A stretch of 64,000 nucleotides of DNA from assembly GCF_000834635.1 (NCBI RefSeq), contig NZ_JXQV01000005.1, positions 310,001-374,000 on the forward strand, given 5' to 3'. This document shows positions 28,966 to 38,079 of this stretch, piece by piece; the first letter of the stretch is position 1, and each line of letters opens with the position of its first letter. Position numbers and translations under genes: made by a program. The notes beneath the pieces were generated by a model. The model had not been told where the DNA came from and did not search any database. It saw nothing but the letters and a program-made list of their open reading frames with translations. Origin of the DNA: Agrobacterium tumefaciens. GTDB lineage: Bacteria; Pseudomonadota; Alphaproteobacteria; Rhizobiales; Rhizobiaceae.

Positions 28966-29856
28966 TCACCTGAAACCGAAGAAATTCGTGGGGTTTTCGA
29001 CCAGAATTTGCGCTAGCGCCGTCTCGCCCGCAACATCTGCCAGCGTATCGACAAGATCACCATCATTGGGCATGGGGCCGGAAAGATTGACATGCGGCCA
29101 ATCCGTTCCCCACAGAAGCCGTTCCGGCGCGTGCTGGACCAGCCGTCGCATATAGTACAGCACGTCGTCAAATGGCGCTGCTTTTTTGGAGAGACGCTCC
29201 ACCCCACTCAGTTTGAGCCAGAACCGCCCGGTGTCCAGCAGCTTGAAAAGTGTGCGCTCCACCTCGGCAAAGTCAACGCTATCGATGTCGGGGCGGGCCA
29301 TGTGATCGATCACTACCCGGACAGGAAGATTGCGAATGACACTTTCCATCTCCATCAGGCCTTTGCCGGAGACGTGAACCGCCGCATGCCAACCGTAAGG
29401 CTGAACCATGTCGGCAACTTTCATGACGCCCGGAATATCCGGCTTCTTCAAATGCGAGACAAAGCTGAAACGGACACCGCACACACCGGCCTCATCGAAC
29501 TCGGCAAGCCTGTGGCCGTGAGTTTCCGGATCGATGACGGCGACACCTTTGTAGCGATCGGGATTTTCTCGCAACGCCGCCAGCATAGGTTCATGGTCAT
29601 GGCCGTGGCCCTGGCTGTGAACGATGACGGCGCGCTCGATGCCCAGTTGGTCATGAAGACGACGCAGATTGGCTTCCGGCGCTTCATGCGGCGTGAAGGT
29701 TCGATCCGCTGGCAGCGGAAACCGGCTAAACGGGCCATAGATATGGCAGTGTGAATCGCAGGATTTGGCTGGCAGCGAAACGCGCGGCTTGCGCGCCTTG
29801 GAAACTGGCGGCAAGCCCTGCGGCTCAGGGGTGGGGCTGGTGATAGTCTGGTTCAA
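28966..29856 (-). CDS. amidohydrolase family protein (2-pyrone-4,6-dicarboxylate lactonase LigI-like)
   Basis: A 296-residue TIM-barrel hydrolase. It shows the HxH motif in CDSHCHIYGP near residue 34, RVVIDHMARPDID, and the catalytic Asp in LLWGTDWPHVN. The layout and HIYGP start are those of LigI-like lactonases of cog3618. The start is TTG at 29856 with AAGGAG 7 bases upstream. It probably hydrolyses a lactone or cyclic dicarboxylate intermediate. The stop-to-start distance from the SDR is 11 bases, so the two are in one operon. Confidence 0.84.
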   Translation of the reverse strand: MNQTITSPTPEPQGLPPVSKARKPRVSLPAKSCDSHCHIYGPFSRFPLPADRTFTPHEAPEANLRRLHDQLGIERAVIVHSQGHGHDHEPMLAALRENPDRYKGVAVIDPETHGHRLAEFDEAGVCGVRFSFVSHLKKPDIPGVMKVADMVQPYGWHAAVHVSGKGLMEMESVIRNLPVRVVIDHMARPDIDSVDFAEVERTLFKLLDTGRFWLKLSGVERLSKKAAPFDDVLYYMRRLVQHAPERLLWGTDWPHVNLSGPMPNDGDLVDTLADVAGETALAQILVENPTNFFGFR

Positions 29857-29867
29857 GAGATTTCTCC

Positions 29868-30668
29868 TTAATCGCAGCGCGCGACCATGCCGCCATCTAC
29901 GATCAGTTCGGTACCTGTGACGAAGCGGGCCTCATCGGATGCCAGAAACAGCGCAGCGTTGGCCGTATCTCTGCCATCACCCATGAAACCGAGCGGAATA
30001 CGGGCGACGCGTGACTGCAGCAACGCGTCAACATCACCGCCTGAACGCTGTCCGGCGAGCCGTGCTTCGACCATGGGCGTGTGCATCTGGCCGGGAACGA
30101 CTGTGTTCACGCGGATGTTTTTCTTCGCATATTCCACCGCTGTGACACGGGAAAACTGGATGATGGCCGCTTTGCTGGAAGCGTAGGCAACCTGCGGCGC
30201 GCCGGTATAGCGGATGCCAGATGTGGACGCAGTATTCACGATGGCACCGCCGCCTACCTTCTCCATTTCGGGAATGACATGCTTGCAGGTCAGAAACACG
30301 CTCTTCAGGTTGAAATCCAGTTGCTTGTGCCAATTCTCCTCCGAAAGAGCGACGGCACCGCCGGGCGAAGAGCCCCCAACATTGTTGATGAGAATATCCA
30401 CGCGACCGAAAACCTCGATACAGCGGCGGACCATGGCCTCCACTTCGTCGTCCTTCGTGACATCGCAGAGATGCGTTTCGATGCTGGCCCCGGTCTCCTT
30501 TGTCCGCTCGACAGTCTCAACCATCGTTTCCGCACGCAGGTCGACAGCGAAAATCTTTGCTCCTTCACGACCGAACCTGACCGATGCGGCGCGGCCATTG
30601 CCCCATCCGGGACCGACACAGCCTGCACCTGTGATAATCGCTACCTTGTCTTGAAGACGTCCTGCCAT
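29868..30668 (-). CDS. SDR family NAD(P)-dependent oxidoreductase (paralogue 2)
   Basis: A 266-residue short-chain dehydrogenase starting MAGRLQDKVAIITGAGCVGP. The glycine motif is followed by GWGNGRA, as in the paralogue at 19278-20087. The active-site Ser is in NTASTSG, followed by YASSKAA, and NNVGG is present. GGGAGAAG precedes the ATG at 30668. The shared odd glycine loop suggests both SDRs came from one duplication and act on related substrates. Confidence 0.86.
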   Translation of the reverse strand: MAGRLQDKVAIITGAGCVGPGWGNGRAASVRFGREGAKIFAVDLRAETMVETVERTKETGASIETHLCDVTKDDEVEAMVRRCIEVFGRVDILINNVGGSSPGGAVALSEENWHKQLDFNLKSVFLTCKHVIPEMEKVGGGAIVNTASTSGIRYTGAPQVAYASSKAAIIQFSRVTAVEYAKKNIRVNTVVPGQMHTPMVEARLAGQRSGGDVDALLQSRVARIPLGFMGDGRDTANAALFLASDEARFVTGTELIVDGGMVARCD

Positions 30669-30720
30669 AATTCTTCTCCCATTTCGCATTGAGGTCGCCC
30701 ATGACGACATAATGTGGTTG

Positions 30721-31269
30721 TCAGTGATCGAGCTCGAGCGGCTCACCATCCGGCGGCATGATTTCAAAGGCGTTCAGCGTCATTGAAACCAGCGTGTAGT
30801 AGCCAAGCAGACCCACCAGCTCGACGACGCCCTGCTCGCCCAGCTGATCGACAGCGAGCCTGTGCGTTTCAGCCGAAACGATTTTCTTGTCGAGAAGCTC
30901 TGTGACGTAGAGGCGCAATGCCTCGGCCTTTTCATCGGCAATCGGCGCTGCCTTGCGTGCCGCAATATCGTCTACAACATCAGGGGACACGCCCGCCTTC
31001 AATGCCTCGCGCTTGTGGATGTACCACTCGTAATGAGAGGTCCAGTGTCGGGCGATCAGCAGGATTGCCAGCTCCGAAAGCATTGGCCCCAAAATTGTGT
31101 CATATCGCAAAAACTCACCGAGCTTTTGCGCCCGCTCGCCTAATTCCGGGCTGTGGATCCAGGCACGCAGAGGCGCTGGCATGCGGCCACGCTTGCCAGA
31201 TGCGGCCTCTTCCGCGACACGTTTTTGCGCCTCGTTCATGTCGTCCAGGGATAGATCACGGATTCTCAT
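30721..31269 (-). CDS. carboxymuconolactone decarboxylase family protein (paralogue 2)
   Basis: A 182-residue AhpD-fold protein with MLSELAILLIARHWTSHYEWYIHKREAL and LVGLLGYYTLVSMTLNAFE, alignable end to end with the protein at 17277-17822. No CxxC pair is present. GGAGGAAAC precedes the ATG. It is the first gene of the leftward operon with SDR, amidohydrolase, acyl-CoA dehydrogenase and the FadB-like protein, and is divergent from a LysR gene. Confidence 0.83.
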   Translation of the reverse strand: MRIRDLSLDDMNEAQKRVAEEAASGKRGRMPAPLRAWIHSPELGERAQKLGEFLRYDTILGPMLSELAILLIARHWTSHYEWYIHKREALKAGVSPDVVDDIAARKAAPIADEKAEALRLYVTELLDKKIVSAETHRLAVDQLGEQGVVELVGLLGYYTLVSMTLNAFEIMPPDGEPLELDH

Positions 31270-31352
31270 TCAGTTTCCTCCATTTGATGTCTTGGCGATC
31301 GACGCTTGCGCGATGGACGGCGGACGCGATATTGAGCGGACCTTGGCTGCAA

Positions 31353-31373
31353 ATCCGAGCCATGGCCTCGGAT
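31353..31373. promoter_or_regulatory. candidate LysR operator palindrome
   Basis: Inverted repeat arms ATCCGAG (31353-31359) and CTCGGAT (31367-31373) with a 7-base centre lie in the 141-base gap between a LysR gene and a divergent catabolic operon. Position and symmetry fit a LysR-type binding site; the match is by eye only. Confidence 0.45.
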
Positions 31374-31410
31374 GGCGAGATGCTCGATTTCTCTGGAAAG
31401 TCACCGACAG

Positions 31411-32346
31411 ATGGACATCAGGACACTTCGATATTTCGTGCAGGTGGCGAGGGCAGGCAGCTTCAACGCTGCTGCAGGGCTGTTGAACATTGCCCAACCC
31501 GCGCTGAGCCGGCAAATCAAGAAGCTTGAGGACGAGCTTGGCGTCGGGCTTCTCCTGCGCCATGGAAAGGGCGTCGAAGTCACCGAAGCTGGCGCAAAGC
31601 TTCTGACGGAGGCCGAGGACCTTATCGATCACTTTGCCAGAACGATCAGCTTGGTGAAGGCGGATGACAGAAGCTTTGCCGGAAACATTTCGCTCGGCGT
31701 TCCACCAACATCCGGCATGCTCATTGTGCCGGAAATATATAAAATCTTTTCGCAACGATGGCCGGACGCAACGCTTGGTATCCGCGAAGGCATAACCAGT
31801 TCTCTTGAGGAATGGTTGCTGGACCGCCGCATAGACATGGCCATCCTTCACAACCCTGTACCCATGGCCGGCATCCAGCTCAAACCGCTGCTTCAGGAGC
31901 AGATGGTTCTTGCAACGGCGCCGAACCCCGACTTTGACAATGATAGCGTGATCGGCTTCAACCAGCTTGCCCAATTGCCGCTGATCCTTCCCAGCCTTCC
32001 GCACAGCAACAGGAGGCTTCTGGAGCGATTGGCGCTCCAGAACAACACCCGCCTCACGGTCAAGCTGGAGGTCGACAGCATTCCCTTGATCAAGGCCCTT
32101 GTGAAAAATGGTGCCGGAGCGACAATCCAGACATATGCTGGCGTCGCTGCCGAGGTCGAACGGGGAGAACTCTCCGTCCGCATTATCGACAGACCACGCA
32201 TCTTCTCCACGGTTGCCATCGCAACGGCGTCCGAGAACAAAACGCGCTGGTTGACAACCGAGCTGGAGCGGCTTGTCCGCGCGCATGTCACCCACCTCGT
32301 CTCGACTGGACAGTGGGCCAATGCAAAAATTCTCGAGAACAGATGA
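31411..32346 (+). CDS. LysR family transcriptional regulator (Nac/Cbl-like effector domain style)
   Basis: A 311-residue regulator. It starts MDIRTLRYFVQVARAGSFNA with the recognition segment IAQPALSRQIKKLEDELGV, then an effector domain (ISLGVPPTSGMLIVPEIYKIF). It differs in subfamily from the two GcvA-like regulators to the left. Its divergent arrangement with the CMD-SDR-amidohydrolase-ACAD-FadB operon makes it the likely activator of that operon. The ATG at 31411 is preferred over one at 31372, because the family fold starts at MDIRTL. Confidence 0.87.
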   Translation: MDIRTLRYFVQVARAGSFNAAAGLLNIAQPALSRQIKKLEDELGVGLLLRHGKGVEVTEAGAKLLTEAEDLIDHFARTISLVKADDRSFAGNISLGVPPTSGMLIVPEIYKIFSQRWPDATLGIREGITSSLEEWLLDRRIDMAILHNPVPMAGIQLKPLLQEQMVLATAPNPDFDNDSVIGFNQLAQLPLILPSLPHSNRRLLERLALQNNTRLTVKLEVDSIPLIKALVKNGAGATIQTYAGVAAEVERGELSVRIIDRPRIFSTVAIATASENKTRWLTTELERLVRAHVTHLVSTGQWANAKILENR

Positions 32347-32358
32347 CATGGTCAACTC

Positions 32359-33666
32359 TTACGCGTGCGAGTGTGTCACCGCAGGCGCAGGCACCGTGTC
32401 CGGCTCCTCTTCCACGTCAGTCTGCTGGAAGTCATACGCATCCCACTTGGACTGGTCGAAGGACTTTTCCCAGTTCGCGATGTAGATGGTGGCCACAGTG
32501 TTGCCAACGACATTGGTCAGCGCGGTGCAGGTTGCCATCAATCTGTCGACGCCAAACAGAAGCCCGAGTCCACTCACCGGCAGGGTCTTCACGGTTTGAA
32601 GTGTGGCGGCAAGCTTGATGAATGCGCCGCCAGCAACTGTCGTGCCGCCCTTGGATGTCAGAAGCAGGATAGCAAGAACTGCCAGTTGTTGTCCAAGCGA
32701 GAACGGCGTGTCCGTGGCCTGCGCGATGAACGCAACGGCAATTGCCATATAGATCGACGTGCCATCAAGGTTGAAGCTGTAGCCGCTCGGCACGACAAAG
32801 CCGACGATGGAGCGATCACAACCGGCACGCTCGAGCTTGCGCATGATTCTTGGGAGGACCACTTCACTGGACGCCGTGCCGAGAACAAGCAGAAGTTCAT
32901 CGCGGATCATGCGGATCGCCTTGAACAGCGATAGCTTGATCGAGGCCATGACGAGCCCAAGGACCACCACGACGAAGAAGAGCGAGGTTGCCCAGTACAG
33001 GATGACCAGTTTTGCCAGATAAAGGAGCGTTGCCGCGCCGAATGCACCAACGGCTGCCGCGATGGCACCGAACGCGCCGATGGGTGCGAGCCTCATGATA
33101 AAGCCGAGGATGCGGAAGAGAACATCCTGCGCCTCACCGATACCGCGGATAAGAGCCGAATTTTTTGTCGCGCCACCAATGCTGAGTGCCGCGCCCGTCA
33201 GGACGGAGATCAACAGAACCTGAAGAATTTCACCCTTGGCAAAGGCGTCAACCAGCGTCGATGGAATGATGCTCATGAAAAAACCAAGAGCGGTGAAATG
33301 CGATGCATTATCGGCAATCTTGGTAACATCCGCGCCAACAACGAGGTTGGTTGCGTGCAGGCCGACACCGGGTTCGAACACATTGACGGCAACGAAGCCG
33401 ATCCCCATCGCGATGGTCGTAAGCACTTCAAAATATATAATTGACTTGAGCGCAAGGCGACCAAGCTGCTTCATGTCAGCAATGTGCGTGAAGCCATGGA
33501 CGATGGTACAAAAAATGATCGGCGCAAGCATCATGCGCAGAAGGCCGATGAATGCGTCTCCCAGGGGCTTCATGGCAACACCCGTCTGCGGCGCAATGAT
33601 GCCCAGGGCAATACCTGCCAGAATCCCGATTATAACTTGAACATAAAGCTGTTTTAAATATCGCAT
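32359..33666 (-). CDS. dctA: C4-dicarboxylate/cation symporter DctA
   Basis: A 435-residue dicarboxylate/amino acid:cation symporter with about eight transmembrane segments. It carries the N-terminal LYVQVIIGILAGIALGIIAP, the family stretch VVPSGYSFNLDGTSIYMAIAV and the TSKGGTTVAGGAFIKLAATL hairpin. It imports succinate, fumarate and malate. GGGAGGAGG precedes the ATG. It is on the same strand as the MocR gene 111 bases upstream and may share its transcript, though a hairpin lies between them. Confidence 0.92.
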   Translation of the reverse strand: MRYLKQLYVQVIIGILAGIALGIIAPQTGVAMKPLGDAFIGLLRMMLAPIIFCTIVHGFTHIADMKQLGRLALKSIIYFEVLTTIAMGIGFVAVNVFEPGVGLHATNLVVGADVTKIADNASHFTALGFFMSIIPSTLVDAFAKGEILQVLLISVLTGAALSIGGATKNSALIRGIGEAQDVLFRILGFIMRLAPIGAFGAIAAAVGAFGAATLLYLAKLVILYWATSLFFVVVVLGLVMASIKLSLFKAIRMIRDELLLVLGTASSEVVLPRIMRKLERAGCDRSIVGFVVPSGYSFNLDGTSIYMAIAVAFIAQATDTPFSLGQQLAVLAILLLTSKGGTTVAGGAFIKLAATLQTVKTLPVSGLGLLFGVDRLMATCTALTNVVGNTVATIYIANWEKSFDQSKWDAYDFQQTDVEEEPDTVPAPAVTHSHA

Positions 33667-33749
33667 GCTATGCCTCCTCCCGGCTTGTTAGCCATCCAGA
33701 AAACATACGGGCGCGAATATTCCCGTCCAATACTATCGGCTCATGCCAA

Positions 33750-33770
33750 GTCATGCCGTTTCGGCATGAC
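33750..33770. repeat. perfect hairpin between mocR and dctA
   Basis: Arms GTCATGCCG (33750-33758) and CGGCATGAC (33762-33770) with a TTT loop. It lies 8 bases beyond the leftward mocR stop and upstream of dctA. It lacks a T-tract and could be a weak terminator or an operator. A partial third copy, TCATGCC, begins at 33741. Confidence 0.5.
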
Positions 33771-33777
33771 CGCCCAT

Positions 33778-35148
33778 TCAGCCCATCCAGCCAATATCCG
33801 AGAGTGTGTTGGCCATAAATGAGAGGCCTGCCTGAAGTTCCTCGCGGCTCACTGTTCCCCCGAGGCAAACTCTGACATGTTCATCCGGAGCGCCAAGGAC
33901 GGTGAAGGCATCCGATGGCATCAATCCCACATGACGCCCTGCCATACGGCCCATCAACTCGGCTCGGCTGGCACCCATTGGCAATTTCAGCCAAATGTTG
34001 AAGGCCTCAGGCTCTCCCAGAAACTCGTACCCTCTCAATGTCTCGGAGGCGATTTTCTGACGAACCGCACTTTCCGTGCGAACAAAGCGGCGGATGGCGT
34101 CCGCCGTACCGTCCTCAATCCATCGTGTTGCAAGGGCCATACAAATCGGAGAGGGCATGACCGCACTGGCTCGCAGCGCTTGCGCGAGCGCATAGGCAGC
34201 CTTGGCGCTTGGCGCGACCGTATAGGCAAGGCGCAGACCGGCACCGAGGCATTTGGCCAGCCCGCCGATGTGCCAGGTGAGATTGGGTGCCATGGTAGCG
34301 AAGGGAGCTGGAGCCGACGCCGGAATGAAGCCGTAAGCATCGTCCTCGATCAGGGTCAGCCGATGGCGGATCAGCACTTCGGCGATCTCCATGCGACGCG
34401 CCTGCGGTATCGTTATTGTCGTGGGGTTCTGGACGGTGGGATTGAGGTAGAGTGCCTTGGGTTCATGGAGATGGATGGCGGCATCCAGTTTGTCGGGAAG
34501 AATGCCCGCACTGTCCATGGGTATGCCAACCAGCTGAAGTCCCATGCGCGCCGCAATGGCCCGCAGACCGGGATAGGTGATCGCCTCGCAAAGTATGACG
34601 TCACCTTGACGCGTCATCGTCGACAATATGGCCGTCATCGTCGCATGTGCACCGGGCGTAATGGCGATGCGTTCGAGGCTTGGGACCATTCCTCTTTTGG
34701 AAAGCCAGGAGGATGCTGCCGCCTTGTCCTGATTGCCGCCAATCGTTGATTGATATCGAAGCAGCGATATCAGATTGGCCGATACGGTGCGAAGGCCGTC
34801 CTGCATCCGCGCAATGAGCTCACCATCCTGCGGTTCAGGCGGCATGTTCATCGACAGATCTTCATCCCGGGAACGATGCGGGTTCGCCTCATGGCGGGAA
34901 TGAGCCGGAGCGCAAGCAAATGTGCCACGCCCGACATGGCTTTCCACCAACCGCCTCGTATTCGCCTCGGCGTAGGCGCGGGTGACGGTTGTAAAATCGA
35001 TGCCCAGCCGCTCCGCCAGCTTGCGTTGGGGTGGAAGCCTCTCGCCCGGCGAAAATTCACCACTTTTTATGGCGGCTTCAATGGCATCCACAATCTGCAG
35101 ATATCGCGGCTTTCCATCCGGCTTTAATATTGGAGGCCAACTCGGCAT
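33778..35148 (-). CDS. MocR/GabR-type regulator (GntR helix-turn-helix fused to PLP aminotransferase fold)
   Basis: A 456-residue fusion. Residues 10-80 form a GntR winged helix (LQIVDAIEAAIKSGEFSPGE; LPPQRKLAERLGIDFTTVTR). From about 110 on is a type I aminotransferase fold with LYLNPTVQNPTTITI, IEDDAYGF and the probable PLP lysine in IGGLAKCLGAGLRLAY (residue 299). Such proteins are transcription factors that sense PLP or amino compounds. It is divergent from the Nit1C operon. One ATTGTATG box lies 39 bases upstream of its start and two near nitB, suggesting self-control and control of nitB-H. Confidence 0.9.
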   Translation of the reverse strand: MPSWPPILKPDGKPRYLQIVDAIEAAIKSGEFSPGERLPPQRKLAERLGIDFTTVTRAYAEANTRRLVESHVGRGTFACAPAHSRHEANPHRSRDEDLSMNMPPEPQDGELIARMQDGLRTVSANLISLLRYQSTIGGNQDKAAASSWLSKRGMVPSLERIAITPGAHATMTAILSTMTRQGDVILCEAITYPGLRAIAARMGLQLVGIPMDSAGILPDKLDAAIHLHEPKALYLNPTVQNPTTITIPQARRMEIAEVLIRHRLTLIEDDAYGFIPASAPAPFATMAPNLTWHIGGLAKCLGAGLRLAYTVAPSAKAAYALAQALRASAVMPSPICMALATRWIEDGTADAIRRFVRTESAVRQKIASETLRGYEFLGEPEAFNIWLKLPMGASRAELMGRMAGRHVGLMPSDAFTVLGAPDEHVRVCLGGTVSREELQAGLSFMANTLSDIGWMG

Positions 35149-35186
35149 AGGCTTTGGATTCTCACATCAGTTTCGAATTGTTTGAT

Positions 35187-35378
35187 ATTGTATGGATCAG
35201 TGAACGCAATTTCAAGCGAGATGTTTGCCACATCTCAAGTTTAAAAACCGCGCAATATTTCGTCATATTGCGCCTATTTTCTCATCAAACAGCATCAAAT
35301 CTTTGCATTACGGCAGAATCAGTGAGCCGTTTCAGCTTTTATTGTATGGACATTACACTTGTTATTGATTCATACAAT
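35187..35378. promoter_or_regulatory. nit/mocR divergent control region with three ATTGTATG boxes
   Basis: ATTGTATGGA occurs at 35187-35196 and again at 35341-35350 on the plus strand, and CATACAAT (the inverse) at 35371-35378. The last two form an inverted pair about 50-85 bases before nitB. The stretch between mocR and nitB is also more AT-rich than its neighbours. Repeated boxes of this kind are typical for MocR-type regulators. Confidence 0.55.
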
Positions 35379-35426
35379 TTTCGTCGTACGCTTCAGCATC
35401 CAAACCGCAAACAAGGAGCGAGATAG

Positions 35427-35909
35427 ATGCCTCAGGTAACGCAGGAAGCCCATAAGGACGGCGATTTCTTCGTGGATTACGAGTCCAAGGTTTTTGAAGA
35501 TGTGAAGGCAGATCCGGGGGAAAAAGCGCTTGTTACCTTCCACACCGTCGCTTTCGAAGGCTCTATCGGCCTCGTCAATATCCTCAACGCGATCCGCCTT
35601 CAGCGTAAGGGTTATGAAACCTCTATTCTACTTTACGGCCCGGGCGTTACGCTTGGCATCCAGCGTGGCTTTCCCAAGCTTGGCGACGAAGCATTTCCTG
35701 GCCACCTGAATTTCAACAAGAACCTCGAACGCTTTATGAAGGAAGGCGGCAAGATCTACGCATGTCGCTTTGCCCTCCAGGCGCTCTACGGTCACGGCGA
35801 GCCATCGCTGATCCCCGGGATCATCCCCATCCTCCCGCAGGACGTGCTTGACTGCGTGTTGATCCACAAGAAGGCCAACGCGCTGATCATTGATACTTGG
35901 ACTGTGTAA
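35427..35909 (+). CDS. nitB: MSMEG_0572/Sll0783 family protein (NitB), first gene of Nit1C cluster
   Basis: A 160-residue protein of the Sll0783/MSMEG_0572 family, of unknown biochemistry. The N-terminal [22 protein letters not shown] and the central [15 protein letters not shown] are its distinctive segments. A DsrE-like fold is suggested by the alternating beta/alpha pattern. CAAGGAGCG precedes the ATG. The Synechocystis homologue lies in a nitrogen-responsive cluster, and clusters of this type are linked to growth on cyanide in Pseudomonas. It starts the operon here. Confidence 0.87.
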   Translation: MPQVTQEAHKDGDFFVDYESKVFEDVKADPGEKALVTFHTVAFEGSIGLVNILNAIRLQRKGYETSILLYGPGVTLGIQRGFPKLGDEAFPGHLNFNKNLERFMKEGGKIYACRFALQALYGHGEPSLIPGIIPILPQDVLDCVLIHKKANALIIDTWTV

Positions 35910-35975
35910 TCGACGCTTGCGCGGCGCGACTGTTTCGCGTCGCGCGCCAGCCTGATGATCGTAAAGGAGCCAGCC

Positions 35976-36965
35976 GTGTCCAGAATCGTTCGCGCCGCCG
36001 CCGTGCAGATATCGCCCGACCTCACATCGCGTGCAGGTACGATGGAGCGAGTGCTTAACGCCATCGGCGAGGCCGCTGACAAGGGCGCGCAATTCATCGT
36101 CTTTCCCGAGACATTCGTCCCCTGGTACCCTTACTTCAGTTTCGTGATGCCGCCGATGTTGCAGGGTGCCGAACACCTTCGTTTGTACGAAGAGGCGGTC
36201 ACCGTTCCTTCCATGGAAACGATGGCGGTTGCGGATGCGGCACGCAAACGAGGCGTTGTTGTTGTCCTCGGCGTCAATGAACGCGATCAAGGCTCTCTCT
36301 ACAACACCCAACTGATCTTTGATGCAGACGGCAGCCTGAAACTCAAACGCCGCAAGATCACGCCAACCTACCATGAACGCATGATCTGGGGCCAAGGCGA
36401 TGGCTCTGGCCTGAAGGTTGTTGATACCGCCGTTGGCCGTGTGGGCGCACTGGCCTGCTGGGAACATTATAACCCCCTCGCCCGATATGCGCTGATGGCC
36501 CAGCATGAAGAAATTCACGCGGCTCACTTCCCCGGCTCGCTTGTCGGTCCGATTTTCGGTGAGCAGATCGAGGTCACGATGCGCCACCATGCGCTGGAAG
36601 CCGGATGTTTTGTCGTGAATGCAACGGCATGGCTGAGCGAGGATCAGATCGCCTCAATTAATCCGGATCCAAAACTGCAAAAAGGTCTGCGAGACGGCTG
36701 CATGACCTGCATCATCACCCCGGAGGGGCGCCATGTCGTGCCGCCCCTTGTCGATGGGGAAGGCATACTGATTGCTGACCTCGACATGAAGCTGATTACA
36801 AAGCGCAAGCGGATGATGGACAGCGTTGGACACTATGCGAGACCGGAGCTTCTCCACCTCGTCCACGATGCGCGGCCGGCGCAACCGCTTGAAATGTTCC
36901 AACCTGAGCTTGCCCCGCGCGATGCCAATAACACCCCCGTAAAGCAGGAGCGTGAAGATGCGTGA
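35976..36965 (+). CDS. nitC: Nit1-type nitrilase (NitC)
   Basis: A 329-residue carbon-nitrogen hydrolase. The catalytic triad is visible as Glu45 ([10 protein letters not shown]), Lys127 ([12 protein letters not shown]) and Cys161 ([10 protein letters not shown]), with the second Glu at 134. The GTG at 35976 is chosen because AAAGGAG lies 6 bases upstream; an ATG at 35955 would place that site inside the gene. Nitrilases of Nit1C clusters have been tied to cyanide assimilation, releasing ammonia. The physiological nitrile is not certain. The stop overlaps the radical SAM gene by 8 bases. Confidence 0.92.
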   Translation: MSRIVRAAAVQISPDLTSRAGTMERVLNAIGEAADKGAQFIVFPETFVPWYPYFSFVMPPMLQGAEHLRLYEEAVTVPSMETMAVADAARKRGVVVVLGVNERDQGSLYNTQLIFDADGSLKLKRRKITPTYHERMIWGQGDGSGLKVVDTAVGRVGALACWEHYNPLARYALMAQHEEIHAAHFPGSLVGPIFGEQIEVTMRHHALEAGCFVVNATAWLSEDQIASINPDPKLQKGLRDGCMTCIITPEGRHVVPPLVDGEGILIADLDMKLITKRKRMMDSVGHYARPELLHLVHDARPAQPLEMFQPELAPRDANNTPVKQEREDA

Positions 36966-38079
36966 TAATGCTGGCACAGCCATTCCCGAGCTGATCAACG
37001 ACCTGCAGACAAAGGGCATGCGACTTGTCGATCCGCGCGCCGGACATGAGAGCCGCCGGGGTGGAGCTGGCCCTTCCGACCACAAGGCTGTGAGCTTCGG
37101 TGACACGACGGTTATGATCCCTGTTCACACCGCGCCTGCCTTTAACAGCCCCTATCTCGTGGAAGCGCCTGATCTGGAAGGGCGCTCGCGGGTCACCAAA
37201 CACGGTGAGGAGGTCGCCAAGATCCGCTTCCCGAACCGTCCAAAATTCTACGATCTGACAACCGAAGACGGCATTCCCTATAACAAGATTGCGGTGCTTC
37301 ATTCCCGCGACGTTCTTGCCACCACGGTGCTGCAAACCTGCATCCGCTATGAGAGCCGGAAAAAGACGTGTCAATTCTGTTCCATCGGGCAAAGCCTGGC
37401 GGCTGGAAGAACCATTGCCCACAAGACACCCCAGCAACTGGCTGAAGTTGCAAAAGCTGCGGTCGAGTTGGATGGCGTGAAACACATGGTCATGACGACA
37501 GGTACACCGCCGGGGCAGGATCGCGGCGCGTCGATCCTTGCGGACAGTGCGCGTGCTGTAAAAGCCGTCGTCAACCTGCCCATTCAGGTCCAGTGCGAAC
37601 CGCCGGAAGACGATGTGTGGCACCAACGCATGAAAGATGCCGGAGCCGATGCGCTGGGCATGCATCTGGAGGCCGTCACGCCTGATGTTCGCAACAGGAT
37701 CATGCCGGGCAAAGCCTCGGTGCCGCTAGAGAAATACTTCAGCAGCTTCGAAGCCGCGGTGAAGGTCTTCGGGCGTGGTCAGGTTTCGACCTATATTCTG
37801 GCAGGCCTTGGCGATACGAGCGAAGCGATCCTTAACATTTCTGATCGGCTGGTAAGGATGGGCGTCTATCCCTTCGTCGTTCCATTCGTTCCTATTTCCG
37901 GCACGCCGCTGGAAAGCCACGCTGCGCCCAGCTCTGAGTTCATGGCCAGCATCCTGAAGCCACTGTCGCAGATCATCGTGGATGGTGGGCTGCGAGCAAC
38001 GGATATCAAGGCTGGCTGCGGCAAATGCGGTGCATGTTCAGCCCTTTCAACCTATGAAAAGCTGAGGGTTCCAGCATGA
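36958..38079 (+). CDS. nitD: radical SAM protein, MSMEG_0568 family (NitD)
   Basis: A 373-residue radical SAM protein. The iron-sulfur cysteines appear as C128-X9-C138-X2-C141 (in [18 protein letters not shown]), not the usual CxxxCxxC. A second cysteine cluster, CGKCGAC (354-360), lies at the C terminus and may hold an auxiliary cluster. The central barrel shows [15 protein letters not shown] and [13 protein letters not shown]. The ATG at 36958 has CAGGAG 7 bases upstream; GTG at 36952 is too close to it. It is specific to Nit1C clusters and its reaction has not been identified from sequence. Confidence 0.9.
   Translation: MRDNAGTAIPELINDLQTKGMRLVDPRAGHESRRGGAGPSDHKAVSFGDTTVMIPVHTAPAFNSPYLVEAPDLEGRSRVTKHGEEVAKIRFPNRPKFYDLTTEDGIPYNKIAVLHSRDVLATTVLQTCIRYESRKKTCQFCSIGQSLAAGRTIAHKTPQQLAEVAKAAVELDGVKHMVMTTGTPPGQDRGASILADSARAVKAVVNLPIQVQCEPPEDDVWHQRMKDAGADALGMHLEAVTPDVRNRIMPGKASVPLEKYFSSFEAAVKVFGRGQVSTYILAGLGDTSEAILNISDRLVRMGVYPFVVPFVPISGTPLESHAAPSSEFMASILKPLSQIIVDGGLRATDIKAGCGKCGACSALSTYEKLRVPA

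Noticed and set aside
33691..33760. possible sigma-54 promoter upstream of dctA (TGGCAT on the minus strand)
   Set aside because: The GG element is present but the expected GC at the -12 position (TTGC) is absent at the right distance.
35628..36590. 320-codon minus-strand open frame
   Set aside because: It is antisense to nitB and nitC, which are strongly supported; its composition is not protein-like.
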